Notes: generated from the letters alone by a model not told the origin. A stretch of 64,000 nt of DNA from Lucinisca nassula (GCA_963580285.1 OY757010.1:63634406-63698405); one strand, 5' to 3'; shown: positions 46,179 to 55,550, counted from the stretch's first letter. Program-made: numbers and translations.

Positions 46179-46739
46179 AGGCTTATTGAAAATTAGAGAG
46201 ATAATGTCGGTTGGTGTCTGATGCTCTGCCTCTGGTCGGGCTCATCGGAGTCTAACTGTTGGTTTTCTTTTGCTCCAGCATTTCAGTGGTTTCTTGCTGT
46301 CGAGTCCTCACCGTTGTCTCACCTCTGTAGTTCTTTGATTTTTTGTGTCCACGGAGATGTTGCACTGATGATTTAGGAGGCCTTCATGCGGACTGAACAA
46401 ATTATTTGTCTAAATCGCGACGGAAGTAAGGGCGAGGATTGTGGCCACGTAAAATCGATTTAAGCCCCCCAGTGGAAATCTTCCAATGACCGTTCCAAGG
46501 CGGCTCTTCTGTGGCGATTTATTTGTGTTGTTGTTTGTTACTTACTGTGTGTATCACTTGTGTCTTTTGGTTTTGGATGACCATATGGCCATTTTGTGGG
46601 AAAGTAACTGTCCTTATGGCCTTCCTTTGATTAGGTTTCCATTATGGTCTGGTCGCTTAATGTTTGTATTTCTTTCCCTTTGGTGTCTTGTATGGGTGGA
46701 GTAAGTTAATTGTATCAATTCCTGATCTTTGTTTTACTT
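46179..46739 (+). other. 3' region of Penelope-like copy 2
   Basis: It contains GAGATGTTGCACTGATGA, ATGCGGACTGAAC, ACCGTTCCAAGGCGG and CAATTCCTGATC. This 550-bp region is the repeated part found alone at 4660, 5250, 6525, 54219, 55153, 60228 and 61060. Confidence 0.8.
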
Positions 46740-46940
46740 CTACATTGAGATGAAATGACATCTCAAGTCCTGCCACCCAATGAAATCAAAGGCTTATATG
46801 CACTGGACTGTCTGACTCGCACGACTCTACCATGGCAGGCTTTGTCCTAAGCGGTTTAACAGTACCCATGTCTGGTCAGTTTCAGCTCTGTGTGGAAGCA
46901 CCATGCAACCAAATCTATTTTTCCATGCCCCAATCGGCAT
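46740..46940 (-). mobile_element. 300-bp family SINE, head part
   Basis: Continues the SINE from ACATTGAGATGAAATG to CCATGCCCCAATCGGC. The two parts join without gap if the Penelope-like copy and one ACATT are removed. Confidence 0.88.
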
Positions 46941-47482
46941 AACATATAACAAAAGGCACATGTGCACCTAAAAGTAATGATGAAAAATCTGGGAGGCGAA
47001 AAAACACAAATAAATTATAAAATGCATACACAAATACATTTCCACATTACATCAGCAAATATGTAGTCAATATACTAGTCAATATACTAAAGCAGGTGTA
47101 TAAAGTAACAAATTGAAACAAACCAATGAAAATATCTTCAAAGTCATACCGGTACATGTAAATAACACAGTGTGTACATACACACAAAACAAATCTATAT
47201 CTCTTCACATCAAAAACATAATAGCCTAAAGCATAACAGAAATCATTTTGCATACCAGCAAAAAGCAATGCAATATGAAATGACATGATAATAATTTTTA
47301 TACCAAGTAAGTATTCAGTGGCAGCCAGCAGACCATTAGCTGTATTTCAACTTAAGGCTTTTTTGAATAATATTTAAAGGGTATTATTTAGGCTTATTAC
47401 ATGTAACTATGTCATGTCAAAACATTAACACTTACATGTGTCCTGCTTCAATCAGAAACACAAACTGATGTTCTGAAATAGT
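46941..47482. other. Gypsy 3' non-coding region, proximal part
   Basis: AT-rich sequence between the integrase stop and the nested SINE. No frame resembling an envelope was found. Confidence 0.45.
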
Positions 47483-50400
47483 TCATTCCATTTGAACAAT
47501 AACCGGAGGGGGTTTTTCCTGGATGGACTTCTTCAATTTCTCATTGAGATGGTCAAATGGTACCCAAAGGGAATTGTCGGCTGATTCTCCGGCGAATTGT
47601 ATGAGATACTCTTTGTTTCCCTTGACCAGTCTCTGACCGAGAACACGTTTAATTTTGTGATATTTGTTTCTTTCAGTGTAAAACCCCTCTTCACTTAATG
47701 CACTGTCAACACCAATGTAAACCCCAAACCGGTCAGGAGGTTTACGTGCTCTGGATGACCTGCGAACTGAATGGTTATTTATTGGGTTGTCATCTGGGAG
47801 GGCTGACGGCTGCCTGTCATAGGGATGTTCCCTAATTACCTCAGTGTGCACAGTGCTAGGCATGGCCTCTGTGACCTTTTCAGGTCTTACAGTCTCGGCT
47901 GTAACAACCTTACTAAGAAAATAGGGAATTGGGTCTGGTTCCCGAATATAAGCCATTTTCAGGCGGTCACTGTGGACCTCTGACTTATGTATAGTTCCAT
48001 TATCAGGATTCCGTAACAGAAACATATGAGGACTGATGCAACGGTGAATAATGAATGGTCCTGTAAACTTGTTCTGTATTTTCTGTCCAACACCTGTTCT
48101 TTCAGTCAACAAGAACACATAATCCCCTTCTTTGATATGAAGTGGATCAGTGTCCTTGTTTGCACGCTCGAGCATCTTTTGCTGTGAGGACAATATATTG
48201 TTCTTCACTTCGCTGCGAATGATGTTCAGTTTGTCTGCATGTTTACGTACGTAGGTGCGAATATCTGGTGGTATTGTATCGAAATCTGGTGGTGTCGGCG
48301 GAGACAGAGGAAACTTTGGACGCTGGCCATAAATAATTTCATGTGGCGAGTATTTGCTGCCCGAATGAACAGACTGGGTAATTGAAAATGTGATGCATGG
48401 CAAAATGTCTATCCAATTATTCAGTCTGCTATTCATGTACGGTGTCAAACGCTCCGCCATCGTACGATGTACGCGTTCCACTGCACCTAAACATTTATGA
48501 ACAAATGCAGGACTGATCTCTTGTGGGATGCAGAGTTGTCTGCAAACCTCTGCCATTACTTTTGATACATTCTCAACTCCCCTGTCGCTGAGTAGCGTGT
48601 CACAAACACCATATTTTGTGAAAAGTTGTGTAAACCCAGATGCAACCGACAAAGTGTCTTTATTTGCAAGTGGAATGGTCACTAAATACTTGCTGAACAG
48701 ATCTGTCGCAGTTAAAATATATGTATATCCTTGCGGAGTAATGGGCAGATTTCCATATAGGTCAATTTGCCAGACCTGAAATGGCCCGCTTGGTGTTCTA
48801 CATGCTGTTATCCCTGACTTTGTATGCACTTTTGTTTGTTTTCTCTTTTGACAATCTGGACAAGAACGCACATAATCGGCAATAAGCTGACTCATACGAG
48901 AGAAGAAGTAATGCTCTTTCACTCTATCTAGTGTGTCTTGAATCCCAGAATGACCTCCCATTGGTGAGTCATGGTATAAACCAAGGACGGTTTTGATCAT
49001 TATTTCAGGTACCACTAATTGATACTGACTTATATTACTGCTACGCTGTGATTTCGGTACACGACAATGAAAAAGTAAACCGTCAATAAGGCAATAATCA
49101 GCTGATTGCAGCAAGAGTTTGGGAGCTCGCTTTTGACTTTTTGGAAGTTCATTGCTTTCTAAATACTGGATGAGGTAACGCAATTCACAATCTTCGCGTT
49201 GCAAAGCACTAATTTTATCTGGACTAAAATCAAACGTCTTGAATAAATCAACATTTTCTACTGACCTGTTATTGCCATGCGTTTCGTGTGCTGATGACTG
49301 ACTTTCAGAAAGGGAAAAAGTTGTCAGTTCTGAATCCCTTGACTGACCTTCATGTTTATTTGTTTGAGAGTCGGAATGAATAGTTGCTTGTACAGAAGAG
49401 AGTGACACATTATTCCCTTTAACATGGGTAGCTTTGCGTTGTGTGTAATTGGTATTTTGAGAATCACCTGGTGAATATTGCTTATCTTGCTCATTGTCAC
49501 AGCTGGGTAATTTTCGTGGTGATTGGGGCTCTGTTGCAAGTCTAGGAGGTTTTACCGTGCCAGAAACCTTGAGAAATTTTCTCTGAGTTTTCCCACGGGC
49601 TGCATATTTTTGTTTGATATTACTACACTTGACCTGTGGAAGGTCAGTATCCCCTTCATAGGCTGAGTCACTATCCAGCTCCATGTGTAGAGATGTGGGA
49701 GGGATCAAAACATGATTAACAGACTTCTGCTGATTTGACTGTTCAGCGCCAATAATGTCTTGTAATGTAGACCCATTGGGAAAAAGGATTTTGTCTGGTT
49801 CTGGCACATAAGGGAAATAAGGGTCATTTTCATTGGGACTTGACTCTGCGGAGTCCAAAGAATGAAGGGGTTTAGCTTTTGATAAGCTATCGCAAACAAC
49901 CATAGCTTCTGCAGGTTTATACAAAATCTCAAAATTAAACTCTTGTAATATAGCAAGCCACCTTTCATATATTGCTCCTTTCAAACTCTTTTGGAAAAGA
50001 GGTTTCAGTGCCTGGTGATCACACTCAACAAAGAATTTCCTACCTCGCAAATAGGAAGCACAATCTAGAATGCTTGTTACAACACCTAATAACTCAAGCT
50101 TTGTGGGTCCGTATGATGTCTGAAAGTTGGAAAGTGACTTTGACCCAAAGCGGACAACACGGACACTTTCATCCCCACTGTCAGTAGAATGTTTTTGATA
50201 TAGCATGTATCCAATACCCTTACTGGAGGTATCAACACCCAAATAAAATGGCAAATCATACTGAGGGAATGCTAAAGCTTGAGAATTAAGCAGCGAAGCC
50301 TTAAGAGATTCAAAGGCAACATTGTGTGCCTCCGTCCAAATAAATTTCACCCCTTTTCTTAGAAGTTGGTACAAACAGTGTGCTTTTGCACTGTATCCAG

Positions 50401-50995
50401 GTATATACTTTTTAAACCAGTTCATGAGTCCAAGATATCGTTTCAGTTGTTTTGTGTTTGTTGGGACAGGATACTCAGAAACTGCTTTGAGCCGGTCAGA
50501 AGGCGGACTGACCCCATGTCGCGAAATCTGGTGACCAAGAAAAATGCAGTTGCTCTGTGCAAATCTGCATTTTTCTGGTGAAAGTTTCAAACCAGCTGCA
50601 CGGAATCTGTCAAAGACCTCTTGCAAATCGGACAAATGTTGATCAAAAGTTTCCGAGAATATCAATACATCATCCAAGTAGCACAGGGTTGACCGAAAAG
50701 AAAGCCCAGAGAGAATCTTGTCCATGAGCATTTGAAAACTGTTCGGACTTGTCTTCAAGCCTTGGGGTAGCCTCTGAAATTTGTAGGTGCCAAAACATGT
50801 ATTGAATGCAGTGTACTTCGACGCTCCACTGGCAATTTTCATCTGGAAAAAACCCGAACTCAGGTCGATAGACGAAATGTAATTGGGTGGTCTCTGACTA
50901 AATGACTCTGTAAGTTCCTGTACATCAGGAATAGCATATCGAAAGTCTTGTGTCTGGGAATTGAGATAACGAAAGTCAACACAAAAGCGGTACAT
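47483..50995 (-). CDS. pol: Gypsy Pol: RT palm to integrase and chromodomain
   Basis: This 1,170-codon frame begins inside the RT (FCVDFRYLN), so its ATG is not a true start. RT: catalytic IDLSSGF near residue 44 and CYLDDVLIF at 105-113. RNase H: VDTSSKG near 254-260. A Ser/Gln/Thr-rich spacer spans about 370-590. Integrase zinc finger H675, H682, C712, C715. Catalytic D745, D804, E840, with 35 residues between the last two. A chromodomain-like end, VLGQRLVKGNKEYLIQF, comes near 1110 and is followed by LWVPFDHLN. This order defines the Ty3/gypsy group, and the chromodomain suggests chromatin-targeted integration. Domains appear intact, but the upstream RT part is out of frame. Confidence 0.93.
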   Translation of the reverse strand: MYRFCVDFRYLNSQTQDFRYAIPDVQELTESFSQRPPNYISSIDLSSGFFQMKIASGASKYTAFNTCFGTYKFQRLPQGLKTSPNSFQMLMDKILSGLSFRSTLCYLDDVLIFSETFDQHLSDLQEVFDRFRAAGLKLSPEKCRFAQSNCIFLGHQISRHGVSPPSDRLKAVSEYPVPTNTKQLKRYLGLMNWFKKYIPGYSAKAHCLYQLLRKGVKFIWTEAHNVAFESLKASLLNSQALAFPQYDLPFYLGVDTSSKGIGYMLYQKHSTDSGDESVRVVRFGSKSLSNFQTSYGPTKLELLGVVTSILDCASYLRGRKFFVECDHQALKPLFQKSLKGAIYERWLAILQEFNFEILYKPAEAMVVCDSLSKAKPLHSLDSAESSPNENDPYFPYVPEPDKILFPNGSTLQDIIGAEQSNQQKSVNHVLIPPTSLHMELDSDSAYEGDTDLPQVKCSNIKQKYAARGKTQRKFLKVSGTVKPPRLATEPQSPRKLPSCDNEQDKQYSPGDSQNTNYTQRKATHVKGNNVSLSSVQATIHSDSQTNKHEGQSRDSELTTFSLSESQSSAHETHGNNRSVENVDLFKTFDFSPDKISALQREDCELRYLIQYLESNELPKSQKRAPKLLLQSADYCLIDGLLFHCRVPKSQRSSNISQYQLVVPEIMIKTVLGLYHDSPMGGHSGIQDTLDRVKEHYFFSRMSQLIADYVRSCPDCQKRKQTKVHTKSGITACRTPSGPFQVWQIDLYGNLPITPQGYTYILTATDLFSKYLVTIPLANKDTLSVASGFTQLFTKYGVCDTLLSDRGVENVSKVMAEVCRQLCIPQEISPAFVHKCLGAVERVHRTMAERLTPYMNSRLNNWIDILPCITFSITQSVHSGSKYSPHEIIYGQRPKFPLSPPTPPDFDTIPPDIRTYVRKHADKLNIIRSEVKNNILSSQQKMLERANKDTDPLHIKEGDYVFLLTERTGVGQKIQNKFTGPFIIHRCISPHMFLLRNPDNGTIHKSEVHSDRLKMAYIREPDPIPYFLSKVVTAETVRPEKVTEAMPSTVHTEVIREHPYDRQPSALPDDNPINNHSVRRSSRARKPPDRFGVYIGVDSALSEEGFYTERNKYHKIKRVLGQRLVKGNKEYLIQFAGESADNSLWVPFDHLNEKLKKSIQEKPPPVIVQME

Positions 50996-51333
50996 AGAAA
51001 GGCTTGCTTCTCTGGACCCTTTTTGGCTCCCGGTTTCGGTTTATTACGTTTGGAAACCAAAACTATTGGACTTGAGATAGGAATATCTTCCTTCTCACTC
51101 ACAGGCGTTATAATACCTTGCTGTAATAATTCATCAAGCTGATGACGCAACACTTCCCTTTTGTCTGGCGACAAACGATAAGGTCTTAGATGTTTTGATT
51201 GGGCATTGGGAATCAAATGAATTTGGTGTTCTACAACTGAAGTCAGACCAAAAGAAGGATTTTTCTCCGTAACAAACAAGTCATGGTTCGAAACTAAGCA
51301 ATCATTCAACCTACGGCTCTGATCAGATGACAA
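50996..51333 (-). pseudogene. pol: Gypsy Pol: RT N-terminal part, out of frame
   Basis: The frame reads LIPNAQSKHLRPYRLSPDKR and GIITPVSEKEDIPISSPIVL, the expected RT N-terminus just before the fingers. At about 51000 (near AAGCCTTTC on the minus strand) the coding continues in another frame, so one or two bases were lost or gained. At its start it overlaps the first copy of the 190-bp duplication. Confidence 0.8.
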
Positions 51334-51602
51334 CGCCGACGCTGTTGAACTATGATGAAAGTATGATAAAAAACCTTCCCTGTCTGGATATTCAGTTGCA
51401 CCAGCAGTAGTATTGGTGTTCTACAACTGAAGTCAGACCAAGAGAAGGATTTTCCTCCGTAACAAACAAGTCATGGTTCGAAACTAAGCAATCATTCAAC
51501 CTACGGCTCTCATCAGATGACAACGCCGACGCTGTTGAACTATGATGAAAGTATGATAAAAATCCTTCCCTGTCTGGATATTCAGTTGCACCGGCAGTAG
51601 TA
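51223..51602. repeat. 190-bp tandem duplication in pol
   Basis: TTGGTGTTCTACAACTGAAG at 51223 recurs at 51413, and the right edges match at the same offset. 190 is not a multiple of three, so the reading frame changes. Copies differ at several bases, so the duplication is not very recent. Confidence 0.93.
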
Positions 51603-52414
51603 TGGCACTGCTCGGGTTTTGCATTGATATTCATACATGCATGATTGGTGGCATGGCTACTGGTATTAGTATTGGAATTTCTAACATTTCCCTGCAGTGT
51701 TGAACTTTCATGACCTAATCTACCAGCTGGTATTACATTGAAAGTTTTGTCTATGACCTGAAATGATCCCAGGGGTTTGTTTTTGTGAATGGTAACTGGC
51801 TCTGTTGTGGGATTTAATATTTTGAATGGGACCATTTGATCTGAAGATATGATAGATACAGATCTGGCCACAAATAAGCATTTTTTGGAAATATGGGTGC
51901 TATCCGAGCAAATACCTTCAAGCCCTGGAAACATACATTTTGGCGTTTTACCCCAGATTACTGTTTCAGAATTGGGTTTGATTGTGATTTTTTTCTTGGT
52001 GCGGACAGTTGTGCTGGTTGTATGAACAGACATTTTATCAAAATTTAATGTGACACCATGAGTTTGCATGTACTCAGTCCATAAGATCAATGGATGGGAT
52101 GTACCCTGTAAAACATAAACAGTAAATGATTGCTGCTGACCACTGATTACAGCAGATACCTTTGCAATGCAATTAATACTTACTTTTTGATTGTTGGCAA
52201 GTACAATAGACTCATTACAGTGATCTACCTGTAGCTTATTTCTGTGACTAATAGTGTCAAATAATTCTTGTGACATCAAATGTATTGAACTACCTGTATC
52301 GAGTAAAGCGGAAATTTGTTTTGATGAAAATGTTACAGGTAAAAACATGAAACCAGACTCACTTTGATAGTCACTGACTATAGAATTAGAAACAGTACAT
52401 TTAATGTCACTCAC
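51392..52414 (-). pseudogene. Gypsy protease region (pro)
   Basis: Contains ALLDTGSSIHLM near residues 37-47, the DTG active-site motif of retroviral-type aspartic proteases, which work as dimers. The frame is open upstream to at least the GGGAAAC site, and no ATG is needed if it is made by frameshifting from gag. Downstream it ends early in the 190-bp duplication (...SVVEHQYYCWCN), cutting pro off from RT. A roughly 300-residue spacer after the active site is long for a protease alone. Confidence 0.85.
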
Positions 52415-52450
52415 ACTTTCCTGTTGCTTTCGTTCCGGTGGCCTCGATCT

Positions 52451-52522
52451 GGCGCGTTGATTGTCTATTGTTGCTCGCCCAAGGGACCGCGCCTTGTGTT
52501 CCTTGGGTTGCTGGAGTTTCCC
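52451..52522 (-). promoter_or_regulatory. Candidate -1 ribosomal frameshift signal (gag/pro)
   Basis: On the minus strand GGGAAAC (52516-52522) is in the gag frame as G GGA AAC, the X XXY YYZ slippery form. After an 8-nt spacer, CCCAAGG (52501-52507) pairs with CCTTGGG (52478-52484). The loop carries GGCGCG (52488-52493), which can pair with CGCGCC (52451-52456), completing an H-type pseudoknot. The gag stop (52465-52467) lies within it. The -1 frame after the site is open into protease. Seen in sequence; activity is inferred. Confidence 0.75.
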
Positions 52523-53499
52523 GAATTAGCACTTTGATTGTTCAAAAACAGTTTGCCCTGGGTCGCAGCATGACCACGCTGCAAACACAACTGACACATA
52601 GAGTTCGGGTCTGCCTGTCCTGATATAAGGTTGCACCGCCTTCTTATGTGCCCTGTGCACGAACAGTTAAAACACACACGAACACTATTTGCACTCGTAG
52701 TATTCCGTCCAGTGTTATATGACGAATCCTGTTTGTCCTGCTTTTGTGACACCAAAAGTCGCTCAATTGTCTCCCCCAATTTATTCACCGTGCGTTCCAG
52801 TGAAGTTATTCTATCATCTGCACGTGCAGCGGCTGCCACACTAGCTGTTGGGGTATTTCCATTGCCTGTGAGCCCAGGAGAGAAGCGGTACCCAAATGCT
52901 TCCCCCATCTTGGCGGATGTCAGAGCTGCTTGAACGTCCGACGGGTTCCCAGCCCTAACAAAGAAGGCTAACTGATCTGGAAGGCCCTGAATGAACTTCA
53001 GTAGAATTTCCTGTTCAGATTTATGTATTTTATTTCCTTTTTCTATTACTTTACTGAAATAGTCCTCGATTTGATGGTGTGGTAGTAGCTTGAGGTTATT
53101 AAACTGTTCGGTCTCAACCAGGAGTACAGGTGGGTTATTAGCGACAGAGTATTTTAATTCAAAGGCATCCTTTAGTGTTTCCCAGTCACCTTTCTCATCC
53201 TCATCGAGGCAGCAGAACCAAGTCTGTGCCAGACCCTGTAAATGGAGCTGGAAAGCCGCTACTTTCCGGCTGTCTGTGTCCGTTATTCTTGAGAAGGTAC
53301 AATAAGCAGAAAAGTCCGACAAGAACTGATCAGAATCCTCTGATGGATATCCAGAAAATTTCCTTAAGGTTATTCTACCTGTGTCCATCACTGTGTCACT
53401 TCTAGGTGGAATTCCACACGCCTGGTCAGGATTTACTGCTCCTAAGTTCAAGCTTTCATTTTCACTTGACATCACTGGGTTCCGTGAAAATGACCACAT
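52465..53499 (-). CDS. gag: Gypsy Gag polyprotein
   Basis: 344 codons from an ATG 34 bases inside the 5' LTR to TAG. The middle has a retrotransposon-gag-like helical region (WFCCLDEDEKGDWETLKDAF). The C-terminal part has one CCHC zinc knuckle, CFNCSCTGHIRRRC (C-x2-C-x4-H-x4-C), that would bind element RNA. A second, CQLCLQRGHAATQ, lacks the last cysteine. Gag forms the particle that packages the RNA. The frame is intact. The start is chosen as the first ATG after the primer site. Confidence 0.93.
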   Translation of the reverse strand: MWSFSRNPVMSSENESLNLGAVNPDQACGIPPRSDTVMDTGRITLRKFSGYPSEDSDQFLSDFSAYCTFSRITDTDSRKVAAFQLHLQGLAQTWFCCLDEDEKGDWETLKDAFELKYSVANNPPVLLVETEQFNNLKLLPHHQIEDYFSKVIEKGNKIHKSEQEILLKFIQGLPDQLAFFVRAGNPSDVQAALTSAKMGEAFGYRFSPGLTGNGNTPTASVAAAARADDRITSLERTVNKLGETIERLLVSQKQDKQDSSYNTGRNTTSANSVRVCFNCSCTGHIRRRCNLISGQADPNSMCQLCLQRGHAATQGKLFLNNQSANSGNSSNPRNTRRGPLGEQQ

Positions 53500-53520
53500 T
53501 TTTGTTAAAATTCCAGTTTA

Positions 53521-53532
53521 GATTCTCCACCA
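53521..53532 (-). other. Primer-binding site of the gypsy element
   Basis: TGGTGGAGAATC directly follows the 5' LTR on the minus strand. TGG pairs with the CCA end of a tRNA. The tRNA species could not be identified by eye. Confidence 0.65.
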
Positions 53533-53968
53533 TGTAGTATTTATGTAGCCTTTTTGTTTTTCTGGGGAATTATTATAATAAATAACGACAATTTAAATGA
53601 GTTCTTTTATTTCACAAGTTCCTTTTTAATTTCTTTTACATATTATATAATACAGTGATAATTTCCAACAAGAGTTAATTTTCCATTTTACAGTTTCAGA
53701 ATAATTTAGGATGTTAAAGGTCTAAATACATGTTGCCAAACAAGCCGAAAGAATTATACTGAAGTTTCTCTCCAATCCAGCCTAACACGTGGAACCAAGC
53801 TTCTCTCAAAATATTTTCTCACACTGACCAACCAATTAGAAATTCGTTAATGTGATTCTATGGTCAGATAAGGTAGCAGTACTGTTTACCATGGCGTGGG
53901 AATGTTTATATTAACTTCAGCTTGAACTACTGCAGACTTTCAAAGGAAATATATGTTAATATATCACA
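53533..53968 (-). repeat. 5' LTR of the gypsy element
   Basis: Starts TGTGATATATTAAC and ends ATACTACA in element orientation. A 12-13-base insert near 53862 is absent from the 3' LTR. The LTR should contain the element promoter. No TATA box was assigned. Confidence 0.93.
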
Positions 53969-53972
53969 CGGG

Positions 53973-54218
53973 TCTAGAGACCCGACTCGCCGGCATACAA
54001 TTAACCAGTGTTGTCAGCGGCGACAGGGTTCATAAGCGTCAAGCGGTTAATGGTTAAATGGCATGTAGAATTACGAGGATACTAAAAGTAAAAAATTAGT
54101 ATGATATGTATAAAAAGCTGAAACAGTTAAATCTTATGGAAAAGTCCAATATCTTTTAAGAATAAAATAATATTATCAACAGGTACATCTTGAAACAATT
54201 GTGGCAAAGTGTCAGGGT
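53973..54218. other. Short unique sequence
   Basis: Host flank of the gypsy element. No feature seen. Confidence 0.35.
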
Positions 54219-54722
54219 CTCTGGTCGGGCTCATCGGAGTCTAACTGTTGGTTTTCTTTTGCTCCAGCATTTCTGTGGTTTCTTGCTGTCGAGTCCTCAC
54301 CGTTGTCTCACCTCTGTGGTTCTTTGATTTTTGTGTTCACGGAGATGTTGCACTGATGAGTTAGGAGGCCTTCATGCAGACTGAACAAATTATTTGTCTA
54401 AATCGCGACGGAAGTAAGGGCGAGGATTGTGGCCACGTAAAATCGATTTAAGCCCCCCAGTGGAAATCTTCCACTGACCGTTCCAAGGCGGCTCTTCTGT
54501 GGCGATTTATTTATGTTGTTGTTTGTTACTTACTGTGTGTATCACTTGTGTCTTTTAATTTTGGATGGCCATATGGCCATTTTGTGGGAAAGTAACTTCC
54601 TTTGTTTAGGTTTCCATTATGGTCTGGTCGCTTAATGTTTGTATTTCTTTCCCTTTGGTGTCTTTTATGGATGGAGTAAGTTAATTGTATCAATTCCTGA
54701 TCTTTGTTTTACTTCTACTTTA
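54219..54722 (+). mobile_element. Penelope-like 3'-end copy (5'-truncated)
   Basis: Begins TCTCTGGTCGGGCTCATCGG and runs to GTTTTACTTCTAC. Very close to the 3' regions of copies 1 and 2, with a short deletion near 54597. No coding part, as expected from strong 5' truncation. Confidence 0.88.
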
Positions 54723-54869
54723 TCCACCATGCATTACTTTATTGTGCAAAATATTTTAATATCGATGAAAATGTTTTCGATATTGAGTAATAAAACATTT
54801 GCATGCATTTTGTTTTTCAGAATTAATTAGTAATGTCGGCTGCTGCCAGATACTCTGTCTCTGGTCCAA

Positions 54870-55152
54870 CACATTACGATAACACATCCGTGCGACATAG
54901 TGTATTTTTTCACATCTCCAAAATGACCGTTTTTCTGATGAAAATCCGTGATATTTTTCTTATAAATACTGCAAACATAGGTTGTGGGTGCTCGTTAAAA
55001 CCGCTTCATTGAGGCGCTTCTAACGAGTAACCACAACCTATGTCTTGGAGCACAAATAAGAAAAATAATGTATACCTCCGTATACCCCAGTTTTCTCTTT
55101 ATAAAGTTGGGTATACAGGGGTCTTCATTTCATGGACTTGTTCAAGTGATGT
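54870..55152. mobile_element. Palindromic MITE-like element 14 (complete)
   Basis: Starts CATTACGATAACACATCCGT and ends ATGGACTTGTTCAAGTGATG. Central palindrome at about 54977-55043. It is inserted in an older Penelope-like 3' region: ACTCTGTCTCTGGTCC lies on its left and TTTTCTTTTGCTCCAGC on its right. Confidence 0.85.
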
Positions 55153-55394
55153 TTTGATTTTCTTTTGCTCCAGCATTTCAGTTATTTCATGCTGTCGTGT
55201 CAACATCGTTGTTTCATCTCTGTATTCGTTTGATGTTTATGTTCTCGAAGATGTTGCACTGATGAGAAGGAAATCCGTCATGTGGACTGAACAAATAATT
55301 TGTCTCAACCACGAGAGAACCAAGGACAAGGATTGTGGCCGCGTAAAATCTGACCGTTCCAAGGCGGTACTTTTGTTGTGGTTTATTATTATAT

Positions 55395-55550
55395 AGAGAA
55401 TACCAGGTGAGTGTCTTTTGATATCAAGTTTATCAGGCAAGGCTTCGAGAACGCTTGTAGAATCGCGAGGCTTGCCGAGCGATTCTACATGCGTTCTCGA
55501 AGCCGAGCCTGATAAACTTGATATCAAATGACACGAATTTGGTATTCTAT
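55395..55550. repeat. Long near-perfect inverted repeat
   Basis: Arms of about 65-70 bp (AGAATACCAGGTGAGTGTC ... and its complement GACACGAATTTGGTATTCT) meet around CGAGGCTTGCCGA. Shared arm sequence includes GATATCAAGTTTATCAGGC. No coding. It would fold into one long hairpin. Confidence 0.88.

Larger units (their letters stand above)
45396..46739 (+). mobile_element. Penelope-like retroelement, copy 2 (5'-truncated)
   Basis: It starts in the middle of the reverse transcriptase and ends GTTTTACTTCT. ACATT flanks both sides (about 45391-45395 and 46740-46744), a probable target duplication within the SINE. About 1.34 kb. Nearly identical to copy 1 where they overlap. Confidence 0.85.
43903..53968 (-). 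mobile_element. Ty3/gypsy LTR retrotransposon (inactive, with nested insertions)
   Basis: Two LTRs of 424 and 436 bp with TG...CA ends flank gag, pro, RT, RNase H and integrase in the gypsy order. CGGG at 43899-43902 and 53969-53972 is a probable 4-bp target duplication. A TGG-starting primer site and a short GGGGGA purine tract adjoin the LTRs. The 3' non-coding part (44327-47482) contains a SINE split by a Penelope-like element. Without these the element is about 8.4 kb. No envelope gene was seen. Pol is disrupted, so it needs help from another copy to move. Confidence 0.95.

Noticed and set aside
46941..47482. Envelope gene downstream of integrase in the gypsy element
   Set aside because: No open frame with signal peptide or membrane segment. 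Only short frames in AT-rich sequence.
48528..48779. Plus-strand frames inside the gypsy pol region (also 49972, 50322, 52631)
   Set aside because: Shadows of the long minus-strand pol and gag frames.
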